Of a stretch of 64,000 nt of DNA, positions 1 to 12,118 are shown piece after piece (the stretch's first letter is position 1; every line of letters starts with the position of its first letter). The translations under genes were made by a program, and so were the position numbers. The notes below the pieces were generated by a model. That model worked only from the letters and a program-made list of their open reading frames with translations. It was not told the DNA's origin and did no database searches. The stretch is from Dactylis glomerata (taxonomy: Eukaryota; Streptophyta; Magnoliopsida; Poales; Poaceae), in contig QXEO01000464.1 in the NCBI GenBank assembly GCA_007115705.1, positions 2,288,212 through 2,352,211 of the forward strand. Reading direction: 5' to 3'.

Positions 1-2050
1 GCAGTCCAGCCATTGCACCTTCTTCAGGTGGAGGGAGGGGTAAGTAGTGCTGCTGCAGGCTGGTGGCGCTCAAGGCGGAGCGCTAGTTGGCGCCGCACCG
101 GTAGCAGCCGTGCGGCCAGTTCTAGCTCACGACAAGCAAGATCTTGCACGGCAAACTTTCATGTGTCAGTCATCAACACAATGGCCACGCTGCTCGTGCT
201 GGCCGTTCTTGTTGCTCTGCTTCTGCGACATGGCTGCACGCACCTTCATCCAGCACCGCAGCACTATCTCTGCATCCTGCTGCCGCGCTGTCGTAGATGG
301 CCACTCTGCAAAGTGTACTCGCAAATTACACTCTGACTACCCTCGCCATGAATCCCGTTAAAGTAATTTCTGACTATGGCCTTAGAAAAAACAAAAGTGG
401 GGAAAATCGAAGCTGCTAAGTTTACCTACTGACTGGTCCAAGTGGGAATTCCATTCCCGCCGCCGGGGTAGCTTCTCCATGTCTTGCCTGCTCCATGCTG
501 CTTCTAGCTCGTCGGCGTCAGGGTGTGCGGCGGCGGTCCTTGGCGATTGAAGCACGAGAACAAGGCGGAATAGCTTCAGTGATGGGCTTCGACTGTGGGG
601 AGAAGGATGGGGCATTAATTTTTCGTATGTCAGATCCATGGAAGACGGTATGTCGGTTTCCTGTTCCATGGTACACGTAGCACACCTTCTTCTTGTTCCG
701 CTGGTCCTGGTTCTTTTCCTGAACGTCCATCCATTACTGCATGTCAGTTCTGTCTGTTGTGGTGGGCCGCGGATACGACCATACCATGGTACATGCCCGT
801 AGCCACAATTTCCTCGCTTCGCTTCTGTCAGAGTATTTGCCCGACATGCCAATCTCGATGCAGCACACAACGCCTCAGATATCAGGTCCAGATACACCCG
901 GGAGCCAAATCTCCACTGACAAACCCCTACAGAGGTTTAATATTAAACAAATAATAATTGCTGAGACTACAGAATTATTCAGAGAGGCATTCACATAATG
1001 GGTCATGACTTTATGATAGCAGATTGGCGGAGGGAGACTGAGAAGAAGTGTATACTCATATTTATAGATGAGACCGAGGGCAGTAGAAGAATTCGAAGAG
1101 CAAGGGATTAGCAGAGCATGGTGGAGCAGGGGAAAGGGCGGTTCTATTATTTATTCTCAGTAGTCAATGGACGGGACAGTTTCTCACTTACAATCATGTG
1201 GTGCTAAAGCAATGATACGAAATGCCGATGGGAAGAGGATTAGAGGAATGAGCGGAAAGGTGGGTTAGAACAAAATTGACTAGGAGCCGTTTCGTCTTGA
1301 TGGGAGCGATTGTTTGGTTTGCGTTAACATCGATCCTGGTGATGAGACAATAGAATGGATGATAGGAGATGAAAATTAGATGGTTGTGGTTAAATGATGA
1401 TGTGGCTATCTTACACGTTAAGATAGACAAATTAAATAATCTTTTAGTTGAATTTTGCTTTATAATAAGTATAGATATTATAATATAGATGCATCTTTAA
1501 CTAAATTTCAATTAGGCACACGGAAGCATATGCTCTTTCATAAAAAAATAATTCAAAATAACAAAAATTTCCGAACCAAAAAGTTGCACTTGCATCCCAA
1601 CACTCCATGCGCACCCAATTTTTGGAAATCGATACTTTCTGTGACATATGTAAAAAAGATTACCATTATTAATACAAATATTTGAATTTTTACACATGGC
1701 ATAAGAAATATTTATTTTCCATAAAATGACTTTGTGAAAACATAGAATATCAAGATGTATGTATTTAAAAAATTATCTATTATTTTTAACATTTCAAAGA
1801 TATATTTGAAAGAAAACTTAAAACCAGAAACATATGCTCTCAGGTGCCAAAATATCTATTATTAAATATTATATTCTAAGACCAAGTAACTCTCACAAGT
1901 ATTCCTCACAGTCCCGCAGTTTATGAGTATCTTTAGCGGACTCCCTAAAATGATCCGGCCTGCATATTTTTTGGTCTTAGCCTAAAAATTGCACTGAACA
2001 TACTGTAAATATTTTAACCATAAATCGACCTTCGGAACCGCTATATCTAT
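1..2050. other. Unassigned low-copy or degenerate sequence
   Basis: No gene or transposon boundary could be supported here. The first ~900 bases are moderately GC-rich and contain short open frames on both strands, including a 171-codon minus frame at 382-897 and a short plus frame from 181 starting with a hydrophobic stretch (MATLLVLAVLVALLL). None resembles a family I recognise, and none has a convincing neighbouring promoter or splice pattern. From about 1430 the sequence becomes AT-rich and non-coding. It may be old transposon debris or a captured gene fragment; nothing distinguishes these. Confidence 0.3.
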
Positions 2051-2730
2051 ATCTATGTGTTTTGGGGTGAGATGAGGTAAACCGTATCTTCATTTCCTTC
2101 CACCCTGTCGATTTCACCGACCACCGCACTTGATTCTAGCCATCTCCGGCGACCCCAACACATCGCCGACAGATTTGAGCGTGCGAGCACCCGATCTACT
2201 GGTTAGCCAAATGCCGGGGAAGGGGGGAGGGGTGTTGTGGATACAACCCGTCGAGTACCTACTATCGGCATATAGGATGCATCCCAACAAGGGAGCCCAT
2301 GTAGAAGTTGCCGCCAGCATGAAGCCCACAAAGAAAGATATGGCGGCAGACCCACGAAGACCAAATAACTTGGTATGCAAGAATAGTCTTTGATTAGGTC
2401 TTTGCGTACTCTATAATCTCCCCGGATATCGTACCCAAGACCTACCCTCCTATAAAGGCTAGGAGGGGCCAACAGGAAGACTCTCGCAACCCTGATACGA
2501 TCGACCCTAGGCTAGATTGCATCTACATCACCATAGCCATCAAGGCAACCTGTAATCTTCATCATCAATCCGATCAGACAAGCAGGAGTAGGTTTTTACC
2601 TCCTACGATGGGACCGGACCTAGGTAAATTGTGCCTTCTTCTATGTTCTCAGCCGATGATCTCACTAGCATGGTTTTCCCCCTTAACCCTAGACATCATT
2701 CATGGACATTGCCATGGTGAACCCACATCA
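2050..2730 (+). mobile_element. 3' portion of a Gypsy-type LTR (start not determined)
   Basis: The right edge is well supported: the sequence ends in ...CACATCA at 2730 and is followed two bases later by a PBS-like motif. A TATA box (CTATAAAGG) at about 2450-2458 with a downstream transcribed-type leader fits an LTR promoter reading on the plus strand. The left TG boundary could not be located, so the given start is only approximate and no second LTR copy lies in the window. Confidence 0.55.
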
Positions 2731-3365
2731 ACTAGCGCCCACCATGGGGCAACTGCGTGTTGGAGCCATGACCTCGGCGGCTTCTTCCTCGTTGATCCAT
2801 GATTTCTCTGCATCCGATGAGTAGATCCACTTTGGATCCCTCGACTTCACCCCACACTAGATGTCCTCTCTTATGGCCTTCGGTTCCCTCAACGAGAGGA
2901 TGGAGGTGACACTCAGGGAGCTACACTTCCGTGTTAGTGCCCTCGACACAATCTGCCTCCCAAATCTTATCCGCTCAACTCCAATGGACTCGACACGGCC
3001 ATCGGTTGTCATGGAACCTTCTTCGCCATCCTCTGTCAGCTCCACTACCCAGCCGGAATTGACTCTGACATCAACCTACTATCGACTATGACGCCTACCA
3101 TGTCACAAGTCCTGATGATATCATCCGGGATAACAAGTATGAATCCCTCAACTACAAGAGCTGCACCAGTAGCATGTACCCGATATGCTTCCACTACGCC
3201 ATCATCGACGCTATGATGGGTGTCAATGATGGACTCTGAGCGATTAATGGAAACGCTGGAAAAACCGATAACCCTTTGACCGAGAACGCAAACAACAGGA
3301 TGCTCGCCAATGTCTCTGAAGCAACCTGGAACAATGCAAGGGCAGCGATAAGAGGCACTCCCATG
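2731..3365 (+). pseudogene. Leader and gag-proximal remnant of the Gypsy element
   Basis: Downstream of the PBS the plus strand has a codon-like, GC-rich composition with a short frame at 2861-3091 (begins MSSLMAFGSLNERMEV) and further frame-shifted coding-like sequence to about 3360. No capsid, zinc knuckle or polymerase motif is visible. The sequence stops abruptly at the TG of the next repeat at 3366. I read it as the 5' end of a truncated or interrupted element; the rest of it is not recognised elsewhere in the window. Confidence 0.4.
2733..2749 (+). other. Primer-binding site of the Gypsy element
   Basis: TAGCGCCCACCATGGGG lies 2 bases after the LTR end. It resembles the TGGCGCCCACCGTGGGG-type PBS of plant Gypsy elements with two or three changes, consistent with an old, decayed copy. 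Confidence 0.6.
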
Positions 3366-3893
3366 TGAAAGGATGAGATATCGCCTAGAGGGGGGTGAAT
3401 ATGCGTTTTAAAAGCAATTACAGAATTGGCTTGAAGGAATGCAGAATTAAACTAACATTTATTTTCTTCAAGCACAAAACCTAAATATGCTAGGCTCAAC
3501 TAAGTGCAACAACAACAACTAGAGATAAGCAAGATAGCACAAGATATATTTCACAAGTGATAAACAAGATATAAGTACTTCAAGCATGAAGGCTATCACA
3601 AGGAAATAAACTCGGGTATAGAGATAACCGAGGCACACGGAGACGAAGATGTATCCCGATGTTCACTTACATAAAGTAAGCTAATCACTGTTGGAGAGAT
3701 GCGGGAAACCACGGAGGCCCCCAAATGCCACGAAGGCTCACCTTCTTCTCCGAGTCCCCCATGAAGCTAGGGACCCCTTCTTATGGTTAGCTTTTCCTCC
3801 ACTCCGGAGATGACAAGCTCCACAACCACTTCACAACTCCCACGAAGGGGAAGACCGGGCCTCTTCACAATCTTCCATGAAGAGGTCGCCGAG

Positions 3894-4175
3894 TGTGACA
3901 TCCTGGCTCAGGGCTTAATAGGATTGATAGGATACTCATAACAATAAGGTATATCTTCTTTTCTGGAAGCTCATCTGAAAAGAACTCTAGGTTAAGTGTG
4001 CTTGGCCTGGAGCGATTTGACGATGGGTGACCGACTAGGAAGTTGATCCTGGGTGTGCATGAGTGAGGACAAAGTGCGCAGAAAAGACTAGTGTTGGTCT
4101 GTGGGGCTAGTCTATAAATCCTAGAGAGCTGCCAGGGGTAACAGGCCCAGGCCACAGGGTGGCTGGGTTGTTACA
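3894..4175 (+). repeat. Cassandra 5' LTR
   Basis: 282 bp, TG...CA termini. The 5S-like block is at about 3991-4031; here the A-box-like part reads GTTAAGTGTGCTTGG, one base off the 3' LTR copy and off the 5S consensus. Confidence 0.92.
3991..4031 (+). promoter_or_regulatory. 5S-derived internal Pol III promoter block, 5' LTR
   Basis: The order A-box-like GTTAAGTGTGC then C-box-like GATGGGTGACC matches the internal control region of plant 5S rRNA genes. The spacing is close to that of 5S but the flanks are diverged. The 3' LTR carries the same block at about 4446-4487 with the unmutated GTTAAGCGTGC. Whether it is still transcribed cannot be seen from sequence. Confidence 0.75.
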
Positions 4176-4177
4176 TT

Positions 4178-4190
4178 TGGTATCAGAGCC
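4178..4190 (+). other. Cassandra primer-binding site
   Basis: TGGTATCAGAGCC, 2 bases after the 5' LTR, complementary to the 3' end of initiator methionine tRNA. It is the same priming site used by the LARD-like elements further right in this window. Confidence 0.9.
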
Positions 4191-4348
4191 GACCCTTGCG
4201 GTAACATGGGCGTGTGCGGGTCAGGTGTGCGGACATGTGGCCCATCGTGGCACATGGGTCGGCACTAGACGCATGGACGTGTCCAGTAGGGGAAGTTCCT
4301 GGACTGGGGTAGACCGACGAGGACATCGGTCTTCTAAGGGGGTGAGTG

Positions 4349-4630
4349 TGTGACATCCTGGCTCAGGGCTTAATAGGATTGATAGGATACTCATATCAAT
4401 AAGGTATATCTTCTTTTCTAGAAGCTCATCTGAAAAGAACTCCAGGTTAAGCGTGCTTGGCCTGGAGCGATTTGACGATGGGTGACCGACCGAAAAGTTG
4501 ATCCCGGGTGTGCATGAGTGAGGACAAAGTGCGCAGAAAAGACTAGTGTTGGTCTGTGGGGCCAGTCTAGAAATCCTAGAGAGCTGCCAGGGGTAACAGG
4601 CCCAGGCCACGGGGTGGCTGGGGTGTTACA
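4349..4630 (+). repeat. Cassandra 3' LTR
   Basis: 282 bp, TG...CA. It is preceded by the purine-rich AAGGGGGTGAGTG at 4336-4348, which serves as the PPT. The 5S block is better preserved than in the 5' LTR. Confidence 0.92.
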
Positions 4631-6100
4631 CCGAGGCACCAACCGCCAAGCCAACTAGGAGGTCACCCTCCAAGAGTAACAAGCTCACGGTCTCTCACTC
4701 AAACAAATTGTAATGGAGAGCTCAACACTATGCAAGAATGCAAAGCAAGAACACAAGGGAAAGTGCTCAAATCCTTCTCTCTCAAAACTCACCAAAGCAA
4801 CAAATGCTATGAAGGAGTTAGAGAGGAAGAACAATAGTGGAGGTCAACCAATGACTCCAAGATCTAGATCTAATGGGTTCCCCTTACTTAGAGGAGGAAT
4901 TGATTGGTGGGCATTGTAGATCTAGATCTCCTCTTCCAAATCCCTCAAAAATATGCAAGAATCATAGGAGGGAAGGGAGAGGAAGCAAGCTCAAGAGAGG
5001 CAACAATGGAGGTGGAAAATATGCTCAAGAACACCCCAGAACACACCAAAACCGTTGAGGGAAGAAGCCCCTTTTATAGAAAATCGAAATAGGGCTGTTG
5101 GGAGGCAAATCTCGGGCAAAAACTGATCAAAAGTTGGTCTCGCCAGCGCCGGACCGCCCGGTGCACAGCCCAGCAGCACTAGGCCTGCGCCAGAATCCTG
5201 TTCTGGACGGGGTCCTAGTGCAGCCCCGGTACGAGCGCCGGATCGGCCGGTGTACAGCCCGGCGCCGCCGGCCCGAAACTGGCCTCCCCGGTGAAAATCC
5301 TGGTGCTCACCGGATTTGCACCAACTGAAAAACTCAGAAGATGAAAACGGTTATAACTTTTGCATCCGGACTCTGTTTTTTTTAGCAAACTTGGGCTTTT
5401 TGAAAAGCTAAGAGAAAGAACTATCCAATGAACCACATAAAGCCCAAGAATTAGTAAGAGGTAAAATACCAAATAAGGAGAGGTGAGAACCTCCAATAAG
5501 AAAGAACCGATAAATCCTCCAAACCCGAGAATGCAATAAGAGATGCATACAAAATCCGTTTTCAATGAACTTGGAGTTGTTGGAAAGCTAACAACAAGCT
5601 CAAGAACCTCACACAATGAAACACCAATAATCAAAAAATTAGGGAGAAGCAAAGTATGCAAAAGATTGAGCTCCCTAAGACGATGTGATCAAGTTACCCA
5701 ACCGAAAGCCCCTCTTGATAGTGCGGCTATCTATCCTATAACCCGGTCTCCCAACAAACACCTTGAGACTGGTAAAAGGAAAACCTAGCAAGGACAAACC
5801 TTTGCCTTGTGCACCCCACTTGATCTTGATGATGATGCTTCATGCTTCCGTCAAGCCGGAATGCTTCACTTGATCATTGTTGCTTTGTGAAGACTTCCAG
5901 TATGCTTCACAATGGGATACCTTCACTAAGGCATGTCTTCACAATTTCATTATCACCAAATGGATGACAAGCTTCAAGCATATGATCTTCTCGAGATGGT
6001 TATCTTAAAACTCGCACTTCTCAACCTTGATGACAACCACCACTTGATGTCATCTTCTCATGGGCTGTATGTAAAATCACTAGTGATGCATATCCATGAC

Positions 6101-6437
6101 TGGCAAGGGTATAGCTAATAGAGCCCGTTACTCGTGTACCCCTAAGGCCCATTAAGCTAGGTCCAAGTGTAATCGTAGTCAAAGTATGAGTCCATGTCGA
6201 AAATAGACATTGTAATATATATCAGACCCAACCGGTTTCTTGAGACTTGGTCACCTATATATAGGGGCCAGGAGAGGCCGGTCAGGGATAGATTGAGAGT
6301 AAGCCAAGTTGACCACTATGTTTATTCTCAGCACATCTTGTTTGACTGATCTTTACCTTTGAGTTCATCCGACACCCTATTCCCCAGATCCTAAGTCCTT
6401 CATCTAGGAAATTTATGGAGTTAATCCTCATCAATTG
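6101..6437 (+). mobile_element. Family B LTR with 5 bases of internal sequence
   Basis: TGGCAAGGGTATAG...CTCATCA (6101-6432) aligns over its full length with the LTR at 24479-24812. It carries a TATA box (CCTATATATAGGGG) near 6254. After the LTR end only ATTGG of the leader remains before the sequence switches to a minus-strand family A LTR, so it is not a solo LTR but the stub of a truncated or recombined B element. The switch lies in a short stretch (ATCAAT) common to both repeats. Confidence 0.75.
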
Positions 6438-7646
6438 GTTAGTTTCGGAAAATGCAAAAAAATGCCACGAAGTGTAACAAAACACAAAGCAAATGGTGTG
6501 TAAACAAGCATGGAGTATAAAAAATTATAGATACATTTGAGACATATCAAGCATCCCCAAGCTTAACTCCTGCTCGTCCTCGAGTAGGTAAGTGATAACA
6601 AAAGAATAATTTTTGAGGTGACATGCACCATCACAATCTTGATTAGCTATGTAAGCATTGAGTGGGATCAAAGATCTTAAAACATGGGCATAAAAGATAT
6701 AATCTTGACAATAAGAACTTAGCAACCATGCCATAACATGAAAAGAAACACAAACGAAATATCATGAATAATGAAACAATAAAAGTCAAATGTGTGTTCA
6801 AATCATATGGAAAAACATAGCAAATGGTTTTCAGCTTGTCCTTCATGGAATAGCAAAACATAAATGTATAGGACACCTTCAAGTTTAAGAGGGCGACTAG
6901 ATACAAATAATTTAAGAATAAGTTAAACCATAATCATGAATCAATTAATGGCAAACTTTGGGACTATGCACATTAAACTCAGAATGGCAACTATGCTCTC
7001 TTAGACGGTGCATAAAGGTAGAAGGTGGAGACTCAACATAAAAGTAAAAGAAAGATCCTTCGCAGAGGGAAGCAGTGATTATAAGTTTTATAAACCTTTA
7101 AAAATTATGGTACTTACTAGGTTTGAGCTATCATTGCCCCCATCATAGGCATCTTGAATGGTTCAAGTTAATGTGAGAACAATTATGAGCATATGCTTGA
7201 TAAATCATAAGTTGAAAACCTTGTGTCCCATGAAGTACGAATGCCTAAACCTCATGCTACTCGACTTAGAGTCCCAAACAAGCTCTTGTCATTGTGAGTA
7301 TACACGTATCATTGAGAACCACCAATGGGGTACCTCCTGCCTGATGACATGGAATAAGCCTACATCAAAATGACAAGACAAACAGATAATGAACACCTCA
7401 GCATCTCTTTTATTTACCATTGGTATAGCTTTTTATTTTGAGATGCATTGTCAAATGTCCACTATGGGCATGCTATAAAATTCCACCATGAATTATGCAT
7501 GGCTTAGATTAGCGGCCCAAGCATTTCTCTAATACATATACAAACTCCATGATCCTGCAAGATTCCTAACTTATTTCATATCGTGAGTATCCATAAACAA
7601 ACGATCATGATATCAACTCAAATAAGAGAAGTGCAATGTTGAAAGC
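6438..7646 (-). mobile_element. Element A0, left fragment (family A, minus strand)
   Basis: 6438-6549 is the U3-terminal ~112 bp of a family A LTR in minus orientation, ending ...CATATCA. It is followed by the PPT-side internal sequence (AAGCATCCCCAAGCTTAAC...). The internal part continues to GTTGAAAGC at 7646, where element A1 is inserted; A0 resumes at 23480. No coding frame is present in this part. Confidence 0.8.
7642..7646. repeat. TSD of element A1 (left copy, AAAGC)
   Basis: AAAGC here matches AAAGC at 23475-23479. Removing 7647-23479 rejoins family A internal sequence exactly as it reads uninterrupted in A1 itself near 10275-10295. Confidence 0.88.
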
Positions 7647-9188
7647 TGATGTCTACACACGCTTCTGTTCTTGTAGACAGTGTTGGGCCTCCAAGTGTAG
7701 AGGTTTGTAGAGCAGCAGCAAGTTTCCCTTAAGTGGATCACCCAAGGTTTATCAAACTCAGGGAGGAAGAGGTCAAAGCTATTCCTCTCAAACAACCCTG
7801 CAATTATGATACAGAAAGTCTCTTGTATCCCCAACACACCCAATACACTTGTTAGATGTATAAGTGCACTAGCTCGGCGAAGAGATAGTGAAATACAAGT
7901 GGTATAGATGATTATAAGTAGTAAATGCAATATGGAATAAAAATGGCAGCAAACAAACAAGTAACAAAACAGCAAGTAAACAGTGTGCAAAGCTTGGAAA
8001 CAAGGCCTAGGGATCATACTTTCACTAGTGGACACACTTCCAACAAATATAACATAATTGAATAAATAAATAACTTCTCTTCACTATGCTACTCTGAATT
8101 ACTCTCCTATTGAATAACACTAATCATTGCGTAGTGGCTACAGAAGCACCCCTTAAAGTTCATCAAGTACTTGACAAACACCACTCATAGAGATATCCAA
8201 ATCAAATCACAACTCAAGATAAATAATATTGCAACTTAGACCAAGTACAAACACGGTGCACACACTGTCAACATTACACCATGAAATGAGGAATAGATCA
8301 CTTCAATACTATCATAGTGATAATTATTCTCATAATCTATAAGAGATCACAATCGTACCCTAGACCAAGTACCACCACGATGCACACACTGTCACCATTA
8401 CACCATGGCAGGAGGAATAGATTACTTTAATAACACACTAGAGTACACATAATGAAGAAGAGTAACATCTACTTATTCAACATGATACAAAGCTCACAAT
8501 CACATAAAGATCACATCATGGAAGAGAGAGGTGAACCACATAGCTACCGATAGAGCCCTCAGCCCCGGGGGAGAAATACTCCCTCCTCATCATAGGAGAC
8601 AGCAAGGTTGATGGAAATGGCGGTGAGGTCGATGGAGACGGCGGAGACAGTGATGGAGACCGATGGAGATGGCTCTGGGGGCACTTCCCCATCCCGGCAG
8701 GGTGCCGGAACAGGGACTTCTGTCCCCTGAAATTTGTCGATGGTGGTGGCAGAACTGCGGAACTCTTTCTAGAAATTTGCCGACTCTTTTAGGGTTTTCT
8801 GTCCTGAGGCTTTATATAGGCGAAGGGGCGTCGTCAGGGGCTGCCAGGGCCTCCTCACACATAGGAGGCATGGCCAGGGCCTAGGCCATGCCGCCCTAGT
8901 GTGTGGGGCCCTCGTGGCCCCACTCCGCCTCCTCTTCGGTTCTCTGGAAGCTTCCAGGGACAATAAGACTTCTGGAACTTGTTTCGTCCAATTTCGAGAA
9001 TATTTCCTATGTAGCTTTTCTAAAACACAAAAATAGTAGAAAACATGGAACTGGCACTGTGGCATCTTATCAATAGGTTAGTTCTGGAAATTGCATAAAA
9101 ATGCCATGAAGTGTAACGAAACACAAGGCAAATGGTGTAAAAACAAGCATGGAGCATCAAAAATTATAGATATGTTTGAGACGTATCA
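7647..9188 (-). repeat. A1 3' LTR (minus strand)
   Basis: 1542 bp, TGATGTCTAC...GAGACGTATCA on the plus strand. On the minus strand a TATA box (CCTATATAAAGCC) lies at about 8809-8821, giving leftward transcription. It is flanked on its right by the PPT region (plus-strand GCATCCCCAAGCTTAAC). Confidence 0.88.
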
Positions 9189-12118
9189 GCATCCCCAAGC
9201 TTAACTCCTGCTCATCCTCTAGTAGGTAAGTGATAACAAAACAAATAATTTTTGAGGTGACATGCACCTACACAATATTGATCATATATGTAAGCATTGT
9301 GAGCTGGAATCAAAAGAACTGAAAACATGGGCATGAAAGATATAATCTTGATAATAGAAACTTAGCAACCATGTTACAACATGAAAATGAAAACAAATAA
9401 AAGATCATGAAAATGAAACAATGAAAGTCAAACATGTGTTCAAATCATAAGGAAAAACATACAAATGGTTTTCAGCTTGTCCTTCATGGAGAGCAAAACA
9501 TAAATGCATAGGACACCTTCAAGTTTAAGAGGGCGACTAGATACAAGTAATTTGAGAACAAGTGAAACCAACAATATGAATCAATCAATGAAAACTTTGG
9601 GACAATGCACATTATACTAAGAATGACAACTATGCTGCCTTAATGGTGCATAAAGATAGAAGGTGGTGACTGAACATAAAAGTAAAAGAAAGGCCCTTTA
9701 CAGAGGGAAGCAGTGTTTGCAAGTTTTATAGACCTTCAAAAATTATGGTACTTACCGGCTTTGAGCTCTCATTGCCCCCATCATAAGCATCTTGAATGGT
9801 TAAAGTTAATGCGAGAATAATTATGATGCATATGCTTGACAAATCATAAGTCAAAAACCTCGTGCCCCGTGAATATGAGTACCCAAACCTCATGCTACTT
9901 TACTTAGAGTCCCAAGCAAGGCTCTTGTCATTGTAAGTATATATGTATCATTGAGAACCGCAAATGGGGTACCTCTGTGCTCGATGACATGGAACAAGCC
10001 CACATCAAAATGATAGGACAAGTAGACAATGAACACCTCGACATCTCTTTTATTTGCCATTTGTTTAGCTTTTTATTTTGAGATGCATCATCGAATGTCC
10101 ACCATGGGTATGCTGCAAATTTCCACCATGAATTATGCATGGCTTAGATTGGTGGCCCAGGCGTTTCCCTAACACATATACAAACTCCATGATCCCCACA
10201 AGATTCCCAATTCATTTCACACCGTGGGCATCCATAAACAAAAGATCACGATATCAACTCAAATAAGAAGTGCAATATTGAAAGCTTGCCCCATGACAGC
10301 ATGGTTGGGCTAGTCTCCAACTTACAGCTTGCAAGCATAACAACTCAACATAAGAGACCAAAATGTCAAATTTTTAAGAACAAGAAAAAGAAAAGTGTAC
10401 CTTTTGGTTCGTGAGAGCTTTACTAACCAATTTTTGCATAACACTGGTAAGAGTTTAATTTGAAGAGTAGATAAAAGCAAGTCAAATTTACTTGGAATAG
10501 CAAATTGCTAATAGGTATGTATGGTGGACACTTTGGCAAACTTGGTTTTTAGGAGTTGGATGCACAAGTAGAGCTCATACTTAGTACAAGGCGAGGGATA
10601 GCAAAAGACTGGGAGCGCCCAACTAAGAGAGCAATAACGGCCATAATCATGCAAAGTAACAAAGCAACATTAAAAAAAAGTATAAGATGGCATCAAAAAG
10701 TTAAAAACTAAATGATCATAGAGGCTATTGGCGACTTTGTAAGAGTCTAACATGTGTGAGCATGCGCCAAGTCAACCCAAATAAAGCATCAAGAAGAAAA
10801 CCAAAATAATGCTTCCAAACGATAAAAACAATGCATGATTCTTTCAAAGACTCATTAAGCAATCTCAGTCATTTGAGACAAGTCATGCTACAGCAAAACC
10901 ACTAAGCATACTATCAAAAAGATATCAAGCATGACATGCAAAATCCTAGGCCGCAGTCTACACAAGCTCCTTCTTGTACCACTTTTTTGCATAAAGCTTT
11001 TTCTCTTTTCCAACACCATTCAAACCTTTTTGAGGAAACTCTTTTGAGGAAAACCAACATAGACCAGAGGTCAAAATACACCTTGATGCAAAGATAAAAC
11101 AAGATCTGAACAAAAATCAAGGTGAAAAATGCAAGCTAAACGCGGTAGCAGAAAAAGAGAACACTCATTGAATGATAAGTGTGAAAACTAGAGTGTTCTT
11201 GGCAAATGAAAAGCGAGTTCATCTCCTCCAAAAGAAACATGATGTGATCTAACCATTTATTGCAGCAAACTAAACTAATAATGAAAACAAAAAGAACTAA
11301 CACTCCAAGAAAAATGCATAGTGCATGAAGCAATAAAAATATAGTGTTTTGAAAGGTGACCTGATTTTTGCCGATAAAGAAGGGGGTGCCTCGGGGGCAT
11401 CCCCAAGCTTTGATGCTTGTACTTATTGGGTGTTTCTTGGGGTGACATCCCCAAACTTGAGCTTTTGTCCATTCTTCATCTCATCTCATCATTCTCCAAT
11501 CCCTACACTTGAAAACTTACTTCATACAAAACTAAACACAATTCTATTAGCAACATTAGTGTAAGCATAACATTGAATCAACCCTTTTTTGCTTCAGGTT
11601 TCAACCCAAAACCACAACATATAAAGCATATACTACTGCAGAAACTTCCACAAAAGTTCTATGATCAAAAGAACTAAAAAATAAAGCGATAAAGCGGCAA
11701 AAATGAATAGTAGCAGAAATCTGTCAAAACAGAACAACTGATAAAGGTTGACTTTTTGAGGGGTTTTCTGTTGCTCAAATCAAAAAGTGTTCAACTAACA
11801 AAAGTTTGGATATAACCTGGGGCATATGAACAAGAAATTTTAGGTCCAAAAGATATACAGAGAATTTTCATGAATTTTTATGGTGCAGCACCGAAAATAG
11901 TTTCAGGACAGCAACATCCCCAAATCTTTACCTCACTCGAATTAGAGGCTTCTCTTGGCACAACAACGAAATAAAAAGGATAAGGAGAGGTCATTACAAT
12001 AGTAATAACTTCCAAGACTCAAATAAAAGAAAAAGTACTGAAAATAAACAATGGGTTATCTCCCAAGAGTGCTTTTCTTTAACGCCTTTGAGCTAGGCGC
12101 AGAAAATTGCGAAGATGC
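9189..12118 (-). other. A1 internal non-coding region
   Basis: About 2.9 kb with no sustained open frame on either strand. It is collinear with the non-coding internal regions of A2 (17438-20374), A0 and C, and contains the intact empty site (GACAATGCAC, 9601-9610) that a Helitron occupies in C. PPT-like motifs occur at its left edge and again near 11398-11470. Confidence 0.8.

Larger units (their letters stand above)
3894..4630 (+). mobile_element. Cassandra TRIM retrotransposon, complete
   Basis: A 737-bp terminal-repeat retrotransposon in miniature. Two 282-bp LTRs (3894-4175 and 4349-4630), each TGTGACATCC...GTTACA, flank a 173-bp internal region that begins with an initiator-Met PBS and ends in a purine tract. 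The 5-bp TSD CCGAG is exact at 3889-3893 and 4631-4635. Each LTR carries a 5S rRNA-derived block (GTTAAGCGTGCTTGG ... GATGGGTGACC), the hallmark of the Cassandra family, whose LTRs are known to hold RNA polymerase III promoter elements. There is no coding capacity; it must be mobilised by proteins from another element. By-eye comparison shows about 13 differences between the LTRs (about 95% identity), so it is not a very recent insertion. Confidence 0.93.
3366..6100 (-). mobile_element. LTR-like repeat, possibly a solo LTR, minus strand
   Basis: The unit begins TGAAAGGATGAGATATCGCC followed by CTAGAGGGGGGTGAATA, which on the minus strand gives the TATTCACCCCCCTCTAG sequence I associate with grass retrotransposons. 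It contains a GC-rich block (5140-5320), and phrases such as ATAACTTTTGCATCCGGAC that recur in cereal LTRs. Excluding the nested Cassandra it is about 2 kb. A CCATG repeat lies at 3361-3365 and at 6094-6098, but it does not abut a CA terminus, so it is weak support. No coding sequence is seen. Confidence 0.35.

Noticed and set aside
3361..6098. CCATG as target-site duplication of the 3366-6100 repeat
   Set aside because: The right copy does not follow a CA terminus, so the match is likely chance.
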